A DNA stretch of 64,000 nt from Spirochaetota bacterium (lineage in GTDB: Bacteria > Spirochaetota > Spirochaetia > Treponematales > Treponemataceae). The stretch is from positions 62,001-126,000 of the forward strand of contig JAEZST010000018.1 of assembly GCA_023443865.1 (NCBI GenBank), written 5' to 3'. The notes below the pieces were generated by a model, which ran no database searches, was not told the DNA's origin, and saw only the letters and a program-made list of their open reading frames with translations. The position numbers and the translations under genes are program-made. Below, piece by piece: positions 41,208-50,078 of this stretch (the stretch's first letter is position 1; each line of letters starts with the position of its first letter).

Positions 41208-42194
41208 ATGAAATACAGAACTTTGGGAAAGACCGGTTTTACGGTTTCCGAGATATCCCTCGGAACTTGGCAGCTCGGCGGCGTATGGGGCTCCGAATTC
41301 GACCGCGCGAACGCCGACGCGATCCTTGAGACGGCATTCGAAAGCGGAATCGATTTTTTCGACACCGCGGACGTCTATTCCGACGGCCTGAGCGAGAAGG
41401 CCGTCGGGGCTTTCGCCAAACGGCACGCGGGGAAGGTTCGTTTCGCCACGAAATGCGGGCGGCGCCTGAATCCCCACGTGGCCGCCTCGTATACCCCCGA
41501 AGCCCTTCGCGCCTTCGTGGAAGACAGCCTGAAGAACACGGGCTTGGAACGGCTTGACCTGGTGCAGCTGCATTGCCCCCCCACCGAGGTATACTATCGG
41601 CCGGAAATCTTCGGCCTGTTCGAGCGTTTGCGGGAAGAGGGCAAGGTCGCGCATCTCGGGGTCAGCGTGGAAAAGGTCGAGGAGGCGCTCAAGGCCATCG
41701 AGTACGCCAACGTGGAAACCGTGCAGATCATCTTCAACATGTTCAGGCAGCGGCCCGGGGAGCTCTTTTTCCGGGAGGCGGCGGCGCGGAATATCGGCGT
41801 GATCGTGCGGGTGCCGCTGGCGAGCGGCCTCCTTACCGGTAAATTCGGCGAGAAAACCGCCTTCGCCAAGGACGACCACCGGAACTTCAACCGGAACGGG
41901 GAAGCCTTCGACAAGGGCGAAACCTTTTCGGGAATTCCGTACGACGCGGGCCTTCGGGCGACCGAGCGGCTCAAGGAAGTGTTCCCGCTCGAGCCGCCCC
42001 TTGCCCTCATGGCGCTTCGGTGGATTCTTGACCACCCGCAGGTCTCGTGCGTCATTCCGGGCGCCTCGCGGCCGGACCAAATCAGGTCGAACTGCCGTGC
42101 CTCGGACCTGCCGCCCTTAAGCGAAAGCGAGCACCAAATCGTGAAACGCATCTACGAGGTGGACATTAAGCCGCTGGTGCATCACCTGTGGTAA
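41208..42194 (+). CDS. Aldo/keto reductase
   Basis: This 328-residue oxidoreductase has family motifs MKYRTLGKTGFTVSEISLGT, FFDTADVYSDGLSE (catalytic Asp and Tyr), FATKCG (Lys) and QLHCPP (His), with GVSVEKVEE following. It is a different subfamily from the enzyme at 35333. No Fe-S cysteine cluster is present at the end. The substrate is unknown; the gene stands alone. Confidence 0.88.
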   Translation: MKYRTLGKTGFTVSEISLGTWQLGGVWGSEFDRANADAILETAFESGIDFFDTADVYSDGLSEKAVGAFAKRHAGKVRFATKCGRRLNPHVAASYTPEALRAFVEDSLKNTGLERLDLVQLHCPPTEVYYRPEIFGLFERLREEGKVAHLGVSVEKVEEALKAIEYANVETVQIIFNMFRQRPGELFFREAAARNIGVIVRVPLASGLLTGKFGEKTAFAKDDHRNFNRNGEAFDKGETFSGIPYDAGLRATERLKEVFPLEPPLALMALRWILDHPQVSCVIPGASRPDQIRSNCRASDLPPLSESEHQIVKRIYEVDIKPLVHHLW

Positions 42195-42222
42195 ACGGCC
42201 GGGCCGGCCGGCGCGAGGCGTT

Positions 42223-42696
42223 CTACGTATCCTGGCCGGACCGGCTATCTTCTTCCAAGCCGAGCTTTCGCGCGATGATGGCCGCGGCTTCGCCCACGAT
42301 TCGCGCGCAGGGCCTCTTTTCGTAATATTCCTTCGTCCGCTCCGACGGGGCGGCGGAATAGCCGCAGTCGTATTTCTCCAGGAGCTCGCGGCACACGCCG
42401 GTACCGAAGAGCGAAACGAATTCGCCGTGCGCTTCCTGGATCAGGGCGTAAAAGGCGGTTTTTGACTCGGTGTCGTCCGGGGAATAGGAGCCTCGGGCCA
42501 GTCCCGAGACGAAGGCCATGCCGCTAATGGCGCCGCAGGTTTCTCTCAGCCCGCCTATGCCCCCGCCGAAACCGGCCGTCATTTTCGCGATCTCCGCCTC
42601 GGTAAGGCCGAAATCGTCAGCGAAGGCCGCCGCAGTGGACTGGGCGCAGTTGTATCCCGACAGGAAAAGCGCTTGGGCGCGGTTCAGGTGCTTCAT
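42223..42696 (-). CDS. C_GCAxxG_C_C family probable redox protein
   Basis: This 157-residue protein matches the family whose name describes its cysteines: GYNCAQS near residue 17, ETCGAISGMAF near 53, GVCRELLEKYDCG near 101 and RPCARIVGEAA near 128. It probably binds an Fe-S cluster or acts in thiol redox chemistry. Its ATG follows a TATACT box by six bases. It overlaps the end of metF by 80 bases in another frame. Confidence 0.9.
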   Translation of the reverse strand: MKHLNRAQALFLSGYNCAQSTAAAFADDFGLTEAEIAKMTAGFGGGIGGLRETCGAISGMAFVSGLARGSYSPDDTESKTAFYALIQEAHGEFVSLFGTGVCRELLEKYDCGYSAAPSERTKEYYEKRPCARIVGEAAAIIARKLGLEEDSRSGQDT

Positions 42697-43612
42697 GGGG
42701 GAAGTATACCGGGCCCGCTTCCGGCTGTAAACCGAGACCCCGCAGGATACGCTCGACGATGTCTATCCGGCGGAAGGGCGTTATGAGATAGAGGCCCGCG
42801 ACGACGCCGAGGGCGGACCTCGCCGTTTCCGCCGCGGTTTCCGCGGCGATGCCGGCGGCCCCTTCCCGGTCGGCCCCCGCAAGCCGCCGTTCCAGGCCCG
42901 GGTCCAACCCGATTCCCCGCACGTTCTCCGCGAGATACCGCGCGTTTTTCGCGCTCAGTACCGGGAGTATTCCCGCGAGAAGCTCGGCGTCGAGGGCCTC
43001 GCGCGCCCGTTCCAGGTTGCGTAAGGCCCGTTCGGAGAATATCGGTTGGGTAAAGAAGCGGCGTACCCCGGCTTCCCGCTTCCGTTCCGCCCTGGCCAGT
43101 TCGGCCGAAAAGTTCGGCGCGTTCACGTTGAGCGCGCCGGATACGGCGAAGGGCCGCTCGAACAGGGTTTCGTTCCATCCGGCCACGAGCCTCGCGAAGC
43201 CCACTGAATCGAAGCTCGCCGCGCTTTTCACCGAGGCACGGTCTTCGGGCCGCACCGGATCGCCGGTAACCGCGAGAATTTCGCGGTTTCCCAGGAGGTC
43301 CAGGGCGAGGAGGGCGGAAAGGAGCGCGTTCCGGTTCCGGTCGCGGCAGGCGAGATGGGGAATGACCGGAATGCCCGTTTCCCGGACGACCGCCGCGGCG
43401 AGGATGCATGAATCCGCGCGGGGCGAGGCGAGGGGATTGTCGGCGACGGTGATCGCGCGGGCCCCGGCGTCGCGAAGCCGCGTCGCCGCTTCAAGGTATC
43501 TGCCGAACGCCCCCGGGTTTTCCCGCTGTCCGCCGTTCGCTGCCGGGGAATCGAGTTCCACCGCGATAAAGGGCCCGGATACGGGCGGCCCGCTCACGGG
43601 CGCCCCGCTCAC
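42617..43612 (-). CDS. metF: Methylenetetrahydrofolate reductase (MetF family)
   Basis: This 331-residue flavoprotein would supply methyl-tetrahydrofolate to MetE. VELDSP at the start, then ITVADNPLASPR, IPHLACRDRN, ILAVTGDPVR, FFTQPIFS and GILPVLSAKNARYL follow the MTHFR fold in order. The start is GTG 43612, overlapping the metE stop, with GGGAGG six bases upstream. The reading frame runs about 25 codons past the end of the enzyme fold, through the promoter and start of the next gene. Confidence 0.85.
   Translation of the reverse strand: MSGAPVSGPPVSGPFIAVELDSPAANGGQRENPGAFGRYLEAATRLRDAGARAITVADNPLASPRADSCILAAAVVRETGIPVIPHLACRDRNRNALLSALLALDLLGNREILAVTGDPVRPEDRASVKSAASFDSVGFARLVAGWNETLFERPFAVSGALNVNAPNFSAELARAERKREAGVRRFFTQPIFSERALRNLERAREALDAELLAGILPVLSAKNARYLAENVRGIGLDPGLERRLAGADREGAAGIAAETAAETARSALGVVAGLYLITPFRRIDIVERILRGLGLQPEAGPVYFPHEAPEPRPSAFPVGIQLRPVHCGGLR
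42703..42731 (-). promoter_or_regulatory. Promoter of the C_GCAxxG_C_C gene inside metF, predicted leaderless
   Basis: On the minus strand TTTACA (42731-42726), 17 bases and TATACT (42708-42703) stand six bases before the ATG. The whole promoter is within the metF coding sequence. Confidence 0.65.
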
Positions 43613-45924
43613 TGGCGGCCTCCCGGAACGTTCTTCCCGGCGGCGGCGAGGGCCTCGCGCGCGGCGAGGGTCGCGGCGACGAGGTTTTCCAGGGACGCCC
43701 GGGTTTCTGCCCAGCCCCGTGTTTTCAGGCCGCAGTCGGGATTGACCCAGAGGCGGCCGATCCAGCCGGGGTCGGCGCCGGGAGCGCGGGCCATCGCGAG
43801 TATTCGTTCGGCGAGTTCCTCCGCCGAGGGCACGCGGGGCGAATGGATGTCCCATACGCCCGGTCCCACCGCCGTCTCGAACCCCTCGCGCGCCAGGGTT
43901 TCCGCGAGCGACTCGGCGGAGCGCGCCGCCTCGAAGGTAATCACGTCGGCGTCCATGCCGTCTATTTCGCGGATAATCTCCGTAAAGTCGCTGTAGCACA
44001 TATGGGTATGGATCTGGGTTTCCGCGCGAACCGACGCGTGGCAGAGCCTGAACGCGGGGATCGCCCAGCCGAGATAGGCGGCCCGATCCGCCTTCCGCGC
44101 GGGCATTTTTTCCCGCAGCGCCGCCTCGTCGATCTGGATTATGGCGATGCCCCGCCTTTCCAGCTCGAGGACTTCCTCGCGGAGGGCCCGGGCGATCTGA
44201 AAGGCCGATTCGGCGAGGGAAATGTCTTCCCGGGGAAACGACCAGGCAAGGACGGTCGCGGGCCCGGTGAGCATGCCCTTGACCGGTTTGTCCGTGAGCG
44301 ATTGGGCGCGTACCGCCAAGTCCGCGGTAAGGGAGCGGGCGCGCCGAACGTCGCCGGAAACGACCGGCGGCTTCACGCAGCGGGTCCCGTAGGACTGGAC
44401 CCAGCCGTGCCGGGTAAAGGCGAAGCCCGCGAGGCTTTCCGCGAAGAATTCCACCATGTCGTTCCGCTCGAATTCCCCGTGTACCAATACGTCCAGGCCG
44501 AGCCGTTCCTGATAGCGCACGCATTCCTCGATCAGGCGGAAAATTTCCCCGTCGTAGGCGCTTCGGCCGATCTGGGCCGAGCGGAGCCGGGAGCGGAGGG
44601 CGCGCACCTCGGCGGATTGGGGAAACGAGCCGATGGTGGTAAGGGGAAGCGGGGGGAGCTTGAACCGCGCCGCCTGAATGGCGCGCCGCTCGGAGCGCGA
44701 CGGCGACCGGAAGGGAACGGTATCCGGAACGTATCCGCTATCCGGGGCCCCGGCGCCGTCGCTTCTTTCGACCGATTCTCCATCGGCTTCCCCGCCCGTC
44801 GCGCCTTCCCCGCGCCCTGAGGGCCGGGAACGCTCCGCCTTTCGCGCGATTGAGACGAGTTCGCCGAGCTTTTCCGAGGCGAAGGCGAGCCCTTCGCGAA
44901 CGAGCGGGTCCAGTTCCGTTTCTTCGGCAAGCGAGATGGGCACGTGGAGGAGGGAGCAGGAGGTCTCGACGCCCAGCGGCGCCTTCGTGCGGCGCGCGAT
45001 CTCGCGAAGGAGGGCGACCGAGTCGTCTTGCCGGTTCTTTCGGACGTTTCGCCCGTTCACGAGGCCGACGCTCAGTTCGCGGTCCGCCGGAAAGCCCCGT
45101 TCCCGCAGAAGGCCGAGATTCCGCGTACCGTCCACGAAATCGAGGGCGATTCCGTCGAAGGGCAGCGCCGCGACGACGTCCCAGGAATCGCGAATGTCGC
45201 CGAAGGGGAAGCCCGCGGTTATGCGTACCACCGATCGGGCGGCAAGGAGCCGTTCCCATATTCGGGCGAACAAGGCGTTTTCGCTCTTTCCCGTATCCAG
45301 GGTAAGCGCGGGCTCCTCAAAGCGGATTTCCCTCACGCCAAGGCGTTCCGCGGCGGCTATGAGCTCGGCCCACGCGCGGGAAGCCCCGTCGGCGAAAGAA
45401 CTCGGCCCCCGGCCTTCCCCGTAGCGGCAGAGGGAAAGAAAGGTCCAGGGCCCGATAAAGGTCGGCACGGTTTCGATTCCCGCCGCGCGTGCCTCGAGCC
45501 AGCCGGAAAAAGCCTCTTCCGGCGATTCGGATAGGCGGAGTTCCGTATCGCCGTCCAACTCGGGGACTATGTAATGATAATTCGTGATAAACCACTTTTT
45601 CATGGGCAGGGGTGCCCGTTCCGGCGTGCCCCGCGCCATCGCGAAGGCCGTTTCGAGCCTGCTCGCCCCCGCGATCCGGAACCGCGCGGGAATGGCGGAA
45701 AAACGGATGGCGGTATCGAGCATGCCGTCGTAAAAGGAAAAGTCCTGGGAGGGAATGCGGTCTATGCCCGCGGCCTTCATGCAGTTCCACGCGATCAGGC
45801 GGAGCGATGCGGCCTTGGCTTGGAGCGTCGCCTCGTCTATCTCTCCCCGGAGCCATGATTCGGTGGCGAATTTGAGCGCGCGCCCCGCGCCGATCCGGGG
45901 CCAACCGGAAACCTGTGTGAACAT
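43609..45924 (-). CDS. metE: Cobalamin-independent methionine synthase
   Basis: This 771-residue enzyme transfers the methyl group of methyl-tetrahydrofolate to homocysteine. The N-terminal half has GWPRIGAGRALKFATESW. The catalytic half begins near residue 420 (TTIGSFPQSAEVRALR) and has the zinc ligands in IHTHMCYSDF (near 660) and NPDCGLKTRGW (near 741), with IQIDEAALRE between. An Arg/Ser/Gly-rich linker near 365-415 joins the halves. AGGAGG lies before the ATG. It is co-transcribed with metF. Confidence 0.95.
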   Translation of the reverse strand: MFTQVSGWPRIGAGRALKFATESWLRGEIDEATLQAKAASLRLIAWNCMKAAGIDRIPSQDFSFYDGMLDTAIRFSAIPARFRIAGASRLETAFAMARGTPERAPLPMKKWFITNYHYIVPELDGDTELRLSESPEEAFSGWLEARAAGIETVPTFIGPWTFLSLCRYGEGRGPSSFADGASRAWAELIAAAERLGVREIRFEEPALTLDTGKSENALFARIWERLLAARSVVRITAGFPFGDIRDSWDVVAALPFDGIALDFVDGTRNLGLLRERGFPADRELSVGLVNGRNVRKNRQDDSVALLREIARRTKAPLGVETSCSLLHVPISLAEETELDPLVREGLAFASEKLGELVSIARKAERSRPSGRGEGATGGEADGESVERSDGAGAPDSGYVPDTVPFRSPSRSERRAIQAARFKLPPLPLTTIGSFPQSAEVRALRSRLRSAQIGRSAYDGEIFRLIEECVRYQERLGLDVLVHGEFERNDMVEFFAESLAGFAFTRHGWVQSYGTRCVKPPVVSGDVRRARSLTADLAVRAQSLTDKPVKGMLTGPATVLAWSFPREDISLAESAFQIARALREEVLELERRGIAIIQIDEAALREKMPARKADRAAYLGWAIPAFRLCHASVRAETQIHTHMCYSDFTEIIREIDGMDADVITFEAARSAESLAETLAREGFETAVGPGVWDIHSPRVPSAEELAERILAMARAPGADPGWIGRLWVNPDCGLKTRGWAETRASLENLVAATLAAREALAAAGKNVPGGRQ

Positions 45925-46007
45925 GCGTACCTCCTGCCGACGAAAAAGCCGGCGTTGGGTACAGCCTACCAGGTCTGAAAGATATAGTCCAAGACTTTGT
46001 TTTTATT

Positions 46008-46036
46008 ATTGGTTATAGTAAAATACTATAACCAAT
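46008..46036. promoter_or_regulatory. Perfect 13-base inverted repeat upstream of metE
   Basis: ATTGGTTATAGTA (46008-46020), AAA, TACTATAACCAAT (46024-46036). It lies 84-112 bases upstream of the metE ATG in an AT-rich stretch that differs from the surrounding GC-rich DNA, so it is likely the operator of a repressor of metE. Confidence 0.6.
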
Positions 46037-46053
46037 GCGGTAAACCGCCTCCA

Positions 46054-46077
46054 TCCGGGGCCGGGAATCCCCGGATA
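46054..46077 (-). terminator. GC hairpin after the SPFH gene
   Basis: ATCCGGGG (46054-46061) pairs perfectly with CCCCGGAT (46070-46077). It stands 11 bases past the SPFH gene stop but lacks a T-tract, so termination would be weak or factor-dependent. Confidence 0.45.
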
Positions 46078-46088
46078 GAGCGCGTGTC

Positions 46089-48338
46089 TTACTGCTTTTC
46101 CGTTTTCTCGGCGACGGCGTTCAGCCTGCCTTTCAGCAATTCGGTGCCGATCAGGGCTTCCACGAGGCTTCCGTTGCCCGCGCCGTCGCCCGAGCCCTGG
46201 ATAAGTATTTCGGGAACGATTTTCACCTGGTTTTTCGCCAGATGCTCGGCCACCTGCACGATGGCGAATTGCTCGCGGCCCATGGCGTCGGTTTTCTTCT
46301 GGATAACGCCGGCCTCGGCGGTACCGACCTTGTCGATATTGTCCGCCTTGGCGGCGCCGACGGTCGTGAGCACGTATGCCTCGCCGTCCGCCGTTATCTT
46401 GGCGGACTCCCGCTCGCCCTTTGCGGTTTCGACCTTCGCGTCGGCCACCTGGGTGGCGATTTCCTTGTTGTACCGGGCCGCGGTCAGTTCCTCTTCCTTG
46501 GTGGCGGCGGTTTGCGCCTTCACGAAATCCTGCCGCTTTTCCTCGGAGGCCTTTTGCATCAGGTACATTTCCTGCTGCTGTTCGGCCACCTTTCGGTCCG
46601 CGAGAATTTTCATGAGTTCCATGGGGGGATTGATGTCGCCGATGAGCGTGTCGACGCATTCTATGTCGTACTGGTTCAGTATGCGCTCGATGTGGGACCG
46701 CGCTTCCATTTGGCGCTCGGACCGGCCCTCCACGAAGGAGAGGGCTTCCGAGGTTTGGGCGCTGTTCCGGAAATAGTTGCCGATGGTGGGCTCCAGCACC
46801 TGGGAGATGAGGTTTTCTACGGTGCCGAAGCGGGCGATGACCTTGGGCGCGGCGGTATTCGAGATATTGATGACCTGGGAAACCTCCAGATTGAAGGTAA
46901 AGCCGTCTTTCGAGCGCACCTTGATGGTTTTCAGCTTTTGGTCCAGCCCGTGGTTCTCGTGGGTTTCGTCCTTCCAATTGAGCACGATATTGGTGGTGGG
47001 CACCATGAGGATGTCCTGCAGGTTCTTGTTGACGGGATAGAGGCCCGGGTCGAGCGTCGTTTCCCAAATGCCCTTTTGGCCCTTTTTCACGATTTTCCCG
47101 TGCTTGAATTCGCTGCCCGCCACGTCGACCCCGTCGTCGCCGATGAAGGAGTTGACCACGCCGCAAAACCCGACCTCGACCCTGATCATCTTTTCGATGC
47201 GTACCTGGGCGAACCAGGGATTGACCGCGTAGGCGCCCGCGCGCAATACGGGAATCTGGAGGCCCTTTTGCCCCCCCGCCTTGATGAAGGCGTCGGGGTC
47301 CTGGAAGTTTTTATGCGTTTTCAGGTCGATTTCGTCGGCGGCGATTTTATCCTGGCCGATTATCGGGTTACCCTCGAGGATGGTCACGATGCCGATCCCG
47401 TCCGGCGGAACTTCCACCCAGGGATTCGCCTCGCTCACCTCGAATAGCTTCGTGTTGATACGGTAGGTTCCGGGCATGAGGTGCTGGATCTGCCGTCCCT
47501 TTTGCCCCCCGTTCGCCAGGAACACGTCGCCCTTCTCGAAGTTCTTGTGGCCCTCGATTTTATCGGCCAGGAGCCTCCCGTCGGGAATTTGGGTACCGTC
47601 CATCGCCGTCACCATCCGTACGTGGCCGCCGGGAACCACGATGGCCGGCTGTCGGGTAATGCGGAACATATAGGTATTGATGCGGTACATACCGGGGGTG
47701 AGCACCTGCACTTGGGGCCCCTTTTGCCCCCCGTTTTTCAGGAAGGCGGCGCCGTCCTGGAAGAGGTCGCACTCGACCGTCTCGGCCATGATCTTTCCCG
47801 CGGGAATCGGCTTGCCGGCTATGGCCTCGACGATGGCGATTTCGTTTTCCATAACCGTGGTGGCCTGCACGATTTCCACCTTAAAAAGGTGCGGGTTGAT
47901 CCGGTGCTCGCCGGGGGGAATCATCTTGATTTGGGGCCCTTTTTGGCCGCCGTTTCTCAGGAAGGCCACGCCGTCCTGAAAGGTGTCGCAGGGCACGTCC
48001 TTCGCCATAAACTCGTCGGAGGGGATGGGCGCGCCGGAAACGGCCTGCACCAAACCGATTTCGTCGTCGCGGATAACGAGAAATTTGAATTTTTTCGCGA
48101 CCTGAAAGAAGGGCACGAGGAAATGGAGGCCCGGGCCGAGGATTCGCGCCTGGATACCGATCTCCCCGGGGAGGGCGACGGTTCTTCCGTCCTTCATGGT
48201 CTTGCCGATATAGCGCCGCTCGATGGTGGCGAGCTCGTCGGCCTTTACGTTCAGGACTGATTTGGCGATAAGCACCACCGCGACGACGAGGGGGACGGCG
48301 AGCCAGGAATAGTCGATGAGTAAGGCGAGATCGATCAT
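46089..48338 (-). CDS. SPFH/band-7 (flotillin-like) protein with five vault-like repeats
   Basis: This 749-residue protein has an N-terminal membrane helix (residues 9-27). Four repeats carry the core NGGQKG followed by L-x-PG-x-Y/H-R-I-N (near 130, 205, 283, 365), and a fifth, degenerate one reads KKGQKGIWETTLDPGLYPVN. These resemble the structural repeats of major vault protein. The SPFH domain follows (about 440-590), then a long Ala/Glu coiled coil and a C-terminal tail. The shape suggests a large oligomeric cage or ring at the membrane. It has an AAAGGAG site and a TTTAGG-N17-TATACT promoter (48398-48370, minus strand). Confidence 0.85.
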   Translation of the reverse strand: MIDLALLIDYSWLAVPLVVAVVLIAKSVLNVKADELATIERRYIGKTMKDGRTVALPGEIGIQARILGPGLHFLVPFFQVAKKFKFLVIRDDEIGLVQAVSGAPIPSDEFMAKDVPCDTFQDGVAFLRNGGQKGPQIKMIPPGEHRINPHLFKVEIVQATTVMENEIAIVEAIAGKPIPAGKIMAETVECDLFQDGAAFLKNGGQKGPQVQVLTPGMYRINTYMFRITRQPAIVVPGGHVRMVTAMDGTQIPDGRLLADKIEGHKNFEKGDVFLANGGQKGRQIQHLMPGTYRINTKLFEVSEANPWVEVPPDGIGIVTILEGNPIIGQDKIAADEIDLKTHKNFQDPDAFIKAGGQKGLQIPVLRAGAYAVNPWFAQVRIEKMIRVEVGFCGVVNSFIGDDGVDVAGSEFKHGKIVKKGQKGIWETTLDPGLYPVNKNLQDILMVPTTNIVLNWKDETHENHGLDQKLKTIKVRSKDGFTFNLEVSQVINISNTAAPKVIARFGTVENLISQVLEPTIGNYFRNSAQTSEALSFVEGRSERQMEARSHIERILNQYDIECVDTLIGDINPPMELMKILADRKVAEQQQEMYLMQKASEEKRQDFVKAQTAATKEEELTAARYNKEIATQVADAKVETAKGERESAKITADGEAYVLTTVGAAKADNIDKVGTAEAGVIQKKTDAMGREQFAIVQVAEHLAKNQVKIVPEILIQGSGDGAGNGSLVEALIGTELLKGRLNAVAEKTEKQ

Positions 48339-48528
48339 TGTTTTATAACTCCTTTATTTCCGATTTTTTAGTATATCACGCATCGGGAGAAACCTAAAAA
48401 ATTAGCCTTTTTTATTTTGGCCGGAGAGCGGTTCCGCTCGACCGGACGCGCGCGTGCGGGCATACGGCGGCGAATCTGGCGGCGGGCATACGACGCGGCG
48501 AACGGCGCCGGCGAACGCGCGCATATCC
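48339..48528. other. Intergenic region with AT-rich inverted repeats
   Basis: Besides the SPFH promoter, this stretch holds two A/T runs, AAAAAATTAGCCTTTTTT (48397-48414) and AAAAAAGCCTTTTTTT (48531-48546 with the gene end), which could act as weak terminators. The middle (48430-48520) is very GC-rich and shows no gene. Confidence 0.35.
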
Positions 48529-49974
48529 CTAAAAAAGCCTTTTTTTCTTCAGGTAGTTGCATTCGTAACAGTAGAGGGTCATTCTTCCCACCCGGCGGAA
48601 CACGTATTCCCGCACCGCGGTCTTGGCCGTTTCCGCGGCGATGGGGCCCGTGAGCGACCAGATGAGGGAGACGGGGTTTCCGACGCGGACGGTCCGGTAC
48701 AGCCGGCGTACCTTGCCGTAAAGGCGCATGGACCGCCAGTAGCGGGAGAGGAGGGGGAGCCGTTTCCCGAGTATCTCGCCGAACCATTCGTCGCCCAGGT
48801 TTTTCGCCGCGAGGAGGAAATCCACCGATACGTTGTCGAGGAGGAAGGCGCCGGTCAGGATACGCGCGTAGCCCATGAGCGAGAGCATGTACAGCGAGTC
48901 GAAAAGGTCGATGAGCCTGAGGTCGTCGTAAAACCGCTCGGCGTCGTTATACGGCGAGGCGACGGCTTTCACCAGGCCCAGGAGGCGTTCGGCGTCGCGG
49001 TTTTCCGGGTCGGCGAACGGGTTAAACCCGTCGGCCGCCCTGAGCGGCAGCCGGAGGAGCCGCTTTAAAAGGCTTCTTTTGCGGTTGAAGCGGTAAACGA
49101 CGCCGCCGAAGTCCGCGTCCTTTTCGGGGCCGATGCCCAAGTCTTCCAGGGCCTTTTGATAGAGCACGAAAGCGCGTTCGTACCGGGGAGACCTTTCCCG
49201 GGCGTTTTCCGGATCGAGGATCCACTCCACGCTGGCCGCGTCCTTTTTGACCCGGTCGGCGGAAAAGCGTTCCAGGCCCTTGCGTATTTGCCCCCTGCGG
49301 TCGCCGTAAAGCATGAGGCCGTAGCGGAAAACCCTGGCGAGAATGACGGCGTAATAATAGCGCCACGGCGCCTCGGTCAGGACGAGGGAAACGAGGGACG
49401 CGACGAGGCTGATGGCCACCGAGGGCAGGCCCAGAAGCGGGATAAACGCGAGCCGCACCGCCTTTCCGGTGACGCGCCCCGCCCGCATCGCCTTGAGGAA
49501 GGGAAGCCGTTCGTAAAGCGCGTTATAGGTTTCGCTTACCCGGTTGATCCGCCTGACGGTGGCTATCCGCGTGGCCGCGAGCCGGCGAAACCGCCCGCTT
49601 TTCCGCAAGAGGGAATCGAGTTCTTCCATTAAGAGAAAGGAGCATTTGACCAGGTCCGAGACCGAGAAGGAGAATCGGGCGTTCGGCCCGCGTTCCGCGG
49701 CGAAGGCGGATTGAAAGAGGAGGACGAGCGCGTCGAAATCCTGGCGGACGGCGACCCTTACGGGGAAGGGCGAATGGGTCTTCGCCTTCAGGAAGGCGAG
49801 GAAGGCCTCGCGCGCGGCCTTTTCCCCCGGCGATCCGGTTTCCGGCGGCGTCAGGCATTCCTTGCGCACCCTGAAGAAGACCAGGTTGCCGACGATGAAT
49901 CGGGCAAGGAGGGGAAGGGCCGTTACGGCAAAGAGAATCGGTATGAGGACTTTGAAAAGGCTTTCCAGGCTCAC
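48529..49974 (-). CDS. Orphan membrane protein, 481 residues
   Basis: I do not recognise this protein. It has an N-terminal membrane helix (about residues 7-28), a hydrophobic pair near 172-200 (FIPLLGLPSVAISLVASLVS) and otherwise long, very basic amphipathic helices. It ends with CYECNYLKKKRLF, where two cysteines could bind metal. The start is GTG 49974, preceded on the minus strand by TTGCGG, an 18-base spacer, GATAAT and a six-base gap. It lies between the SPFH gene and a LysR gene on the same strand. Confidence 0.65.
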   Translation of the reverse strand: MSLESLFKVLIPILFAVTALPLLARFIVGNLVFFRVRKECLTPPETGSPGEKAAREAFLAFLKAKTHSPFPVRVAVRQDFDALVLLFQSAFAAERGPNARFSFSVSDLVKCSFLLMEELDSLLRKSGRFRRLAATRIATVRRINRVSETYNALYERLPFLKAMRAGRVTGKAVRLAFIPLLGLPSVAISLVASLVSLVLTEAPWRYYYAVILARVFRYGLMLYGDRRGQIRKGLERFSADRVKKDAASVEWILDPENARERSPRYERAFVLYQKALEDLGIGPEKDADFGGVVYRFNRKRSLLKRLLRLPLRAADGFNPFADPENRDAERLLGLVKAVASPYNDAERFYDDLRLIDLFDSLYMLSLMGYARILTGAFLLDNVSVDFLLAAKNLGDEWFGEILGKRLPLLSRYWRSMRLYGKVRRLYRTVRVGNPVSLIWSLTGPIAAETAKTAVREYVFRRVGRMTLYCYECNYLKKKRLF

Positions 49975-50078
49975 GGCCGGATTATCTCACATCTTGGCGC
50001 GCCCCCGCAACGTGGCCCGCCCGGGGAGGGGGCTCCGACCGTCCCCGCGGGAAAGAAAATGGCCCCCCCTGCCTCGGC

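Noticed and set aside
43613..44524. N-terminal extension of metF through metE
   Set aside because: It is an Arg/Gly-rich shadow of metE. The GTG at 43612 with GGGAGG and the VELDSP motif mark the true beginning.
45925..46088. SAM or cobalamin riboswitch upstream of metE
   Set aside because: None of the conserved riboswitch core sequences is present; only an inverted repeat and small hairpins are found.
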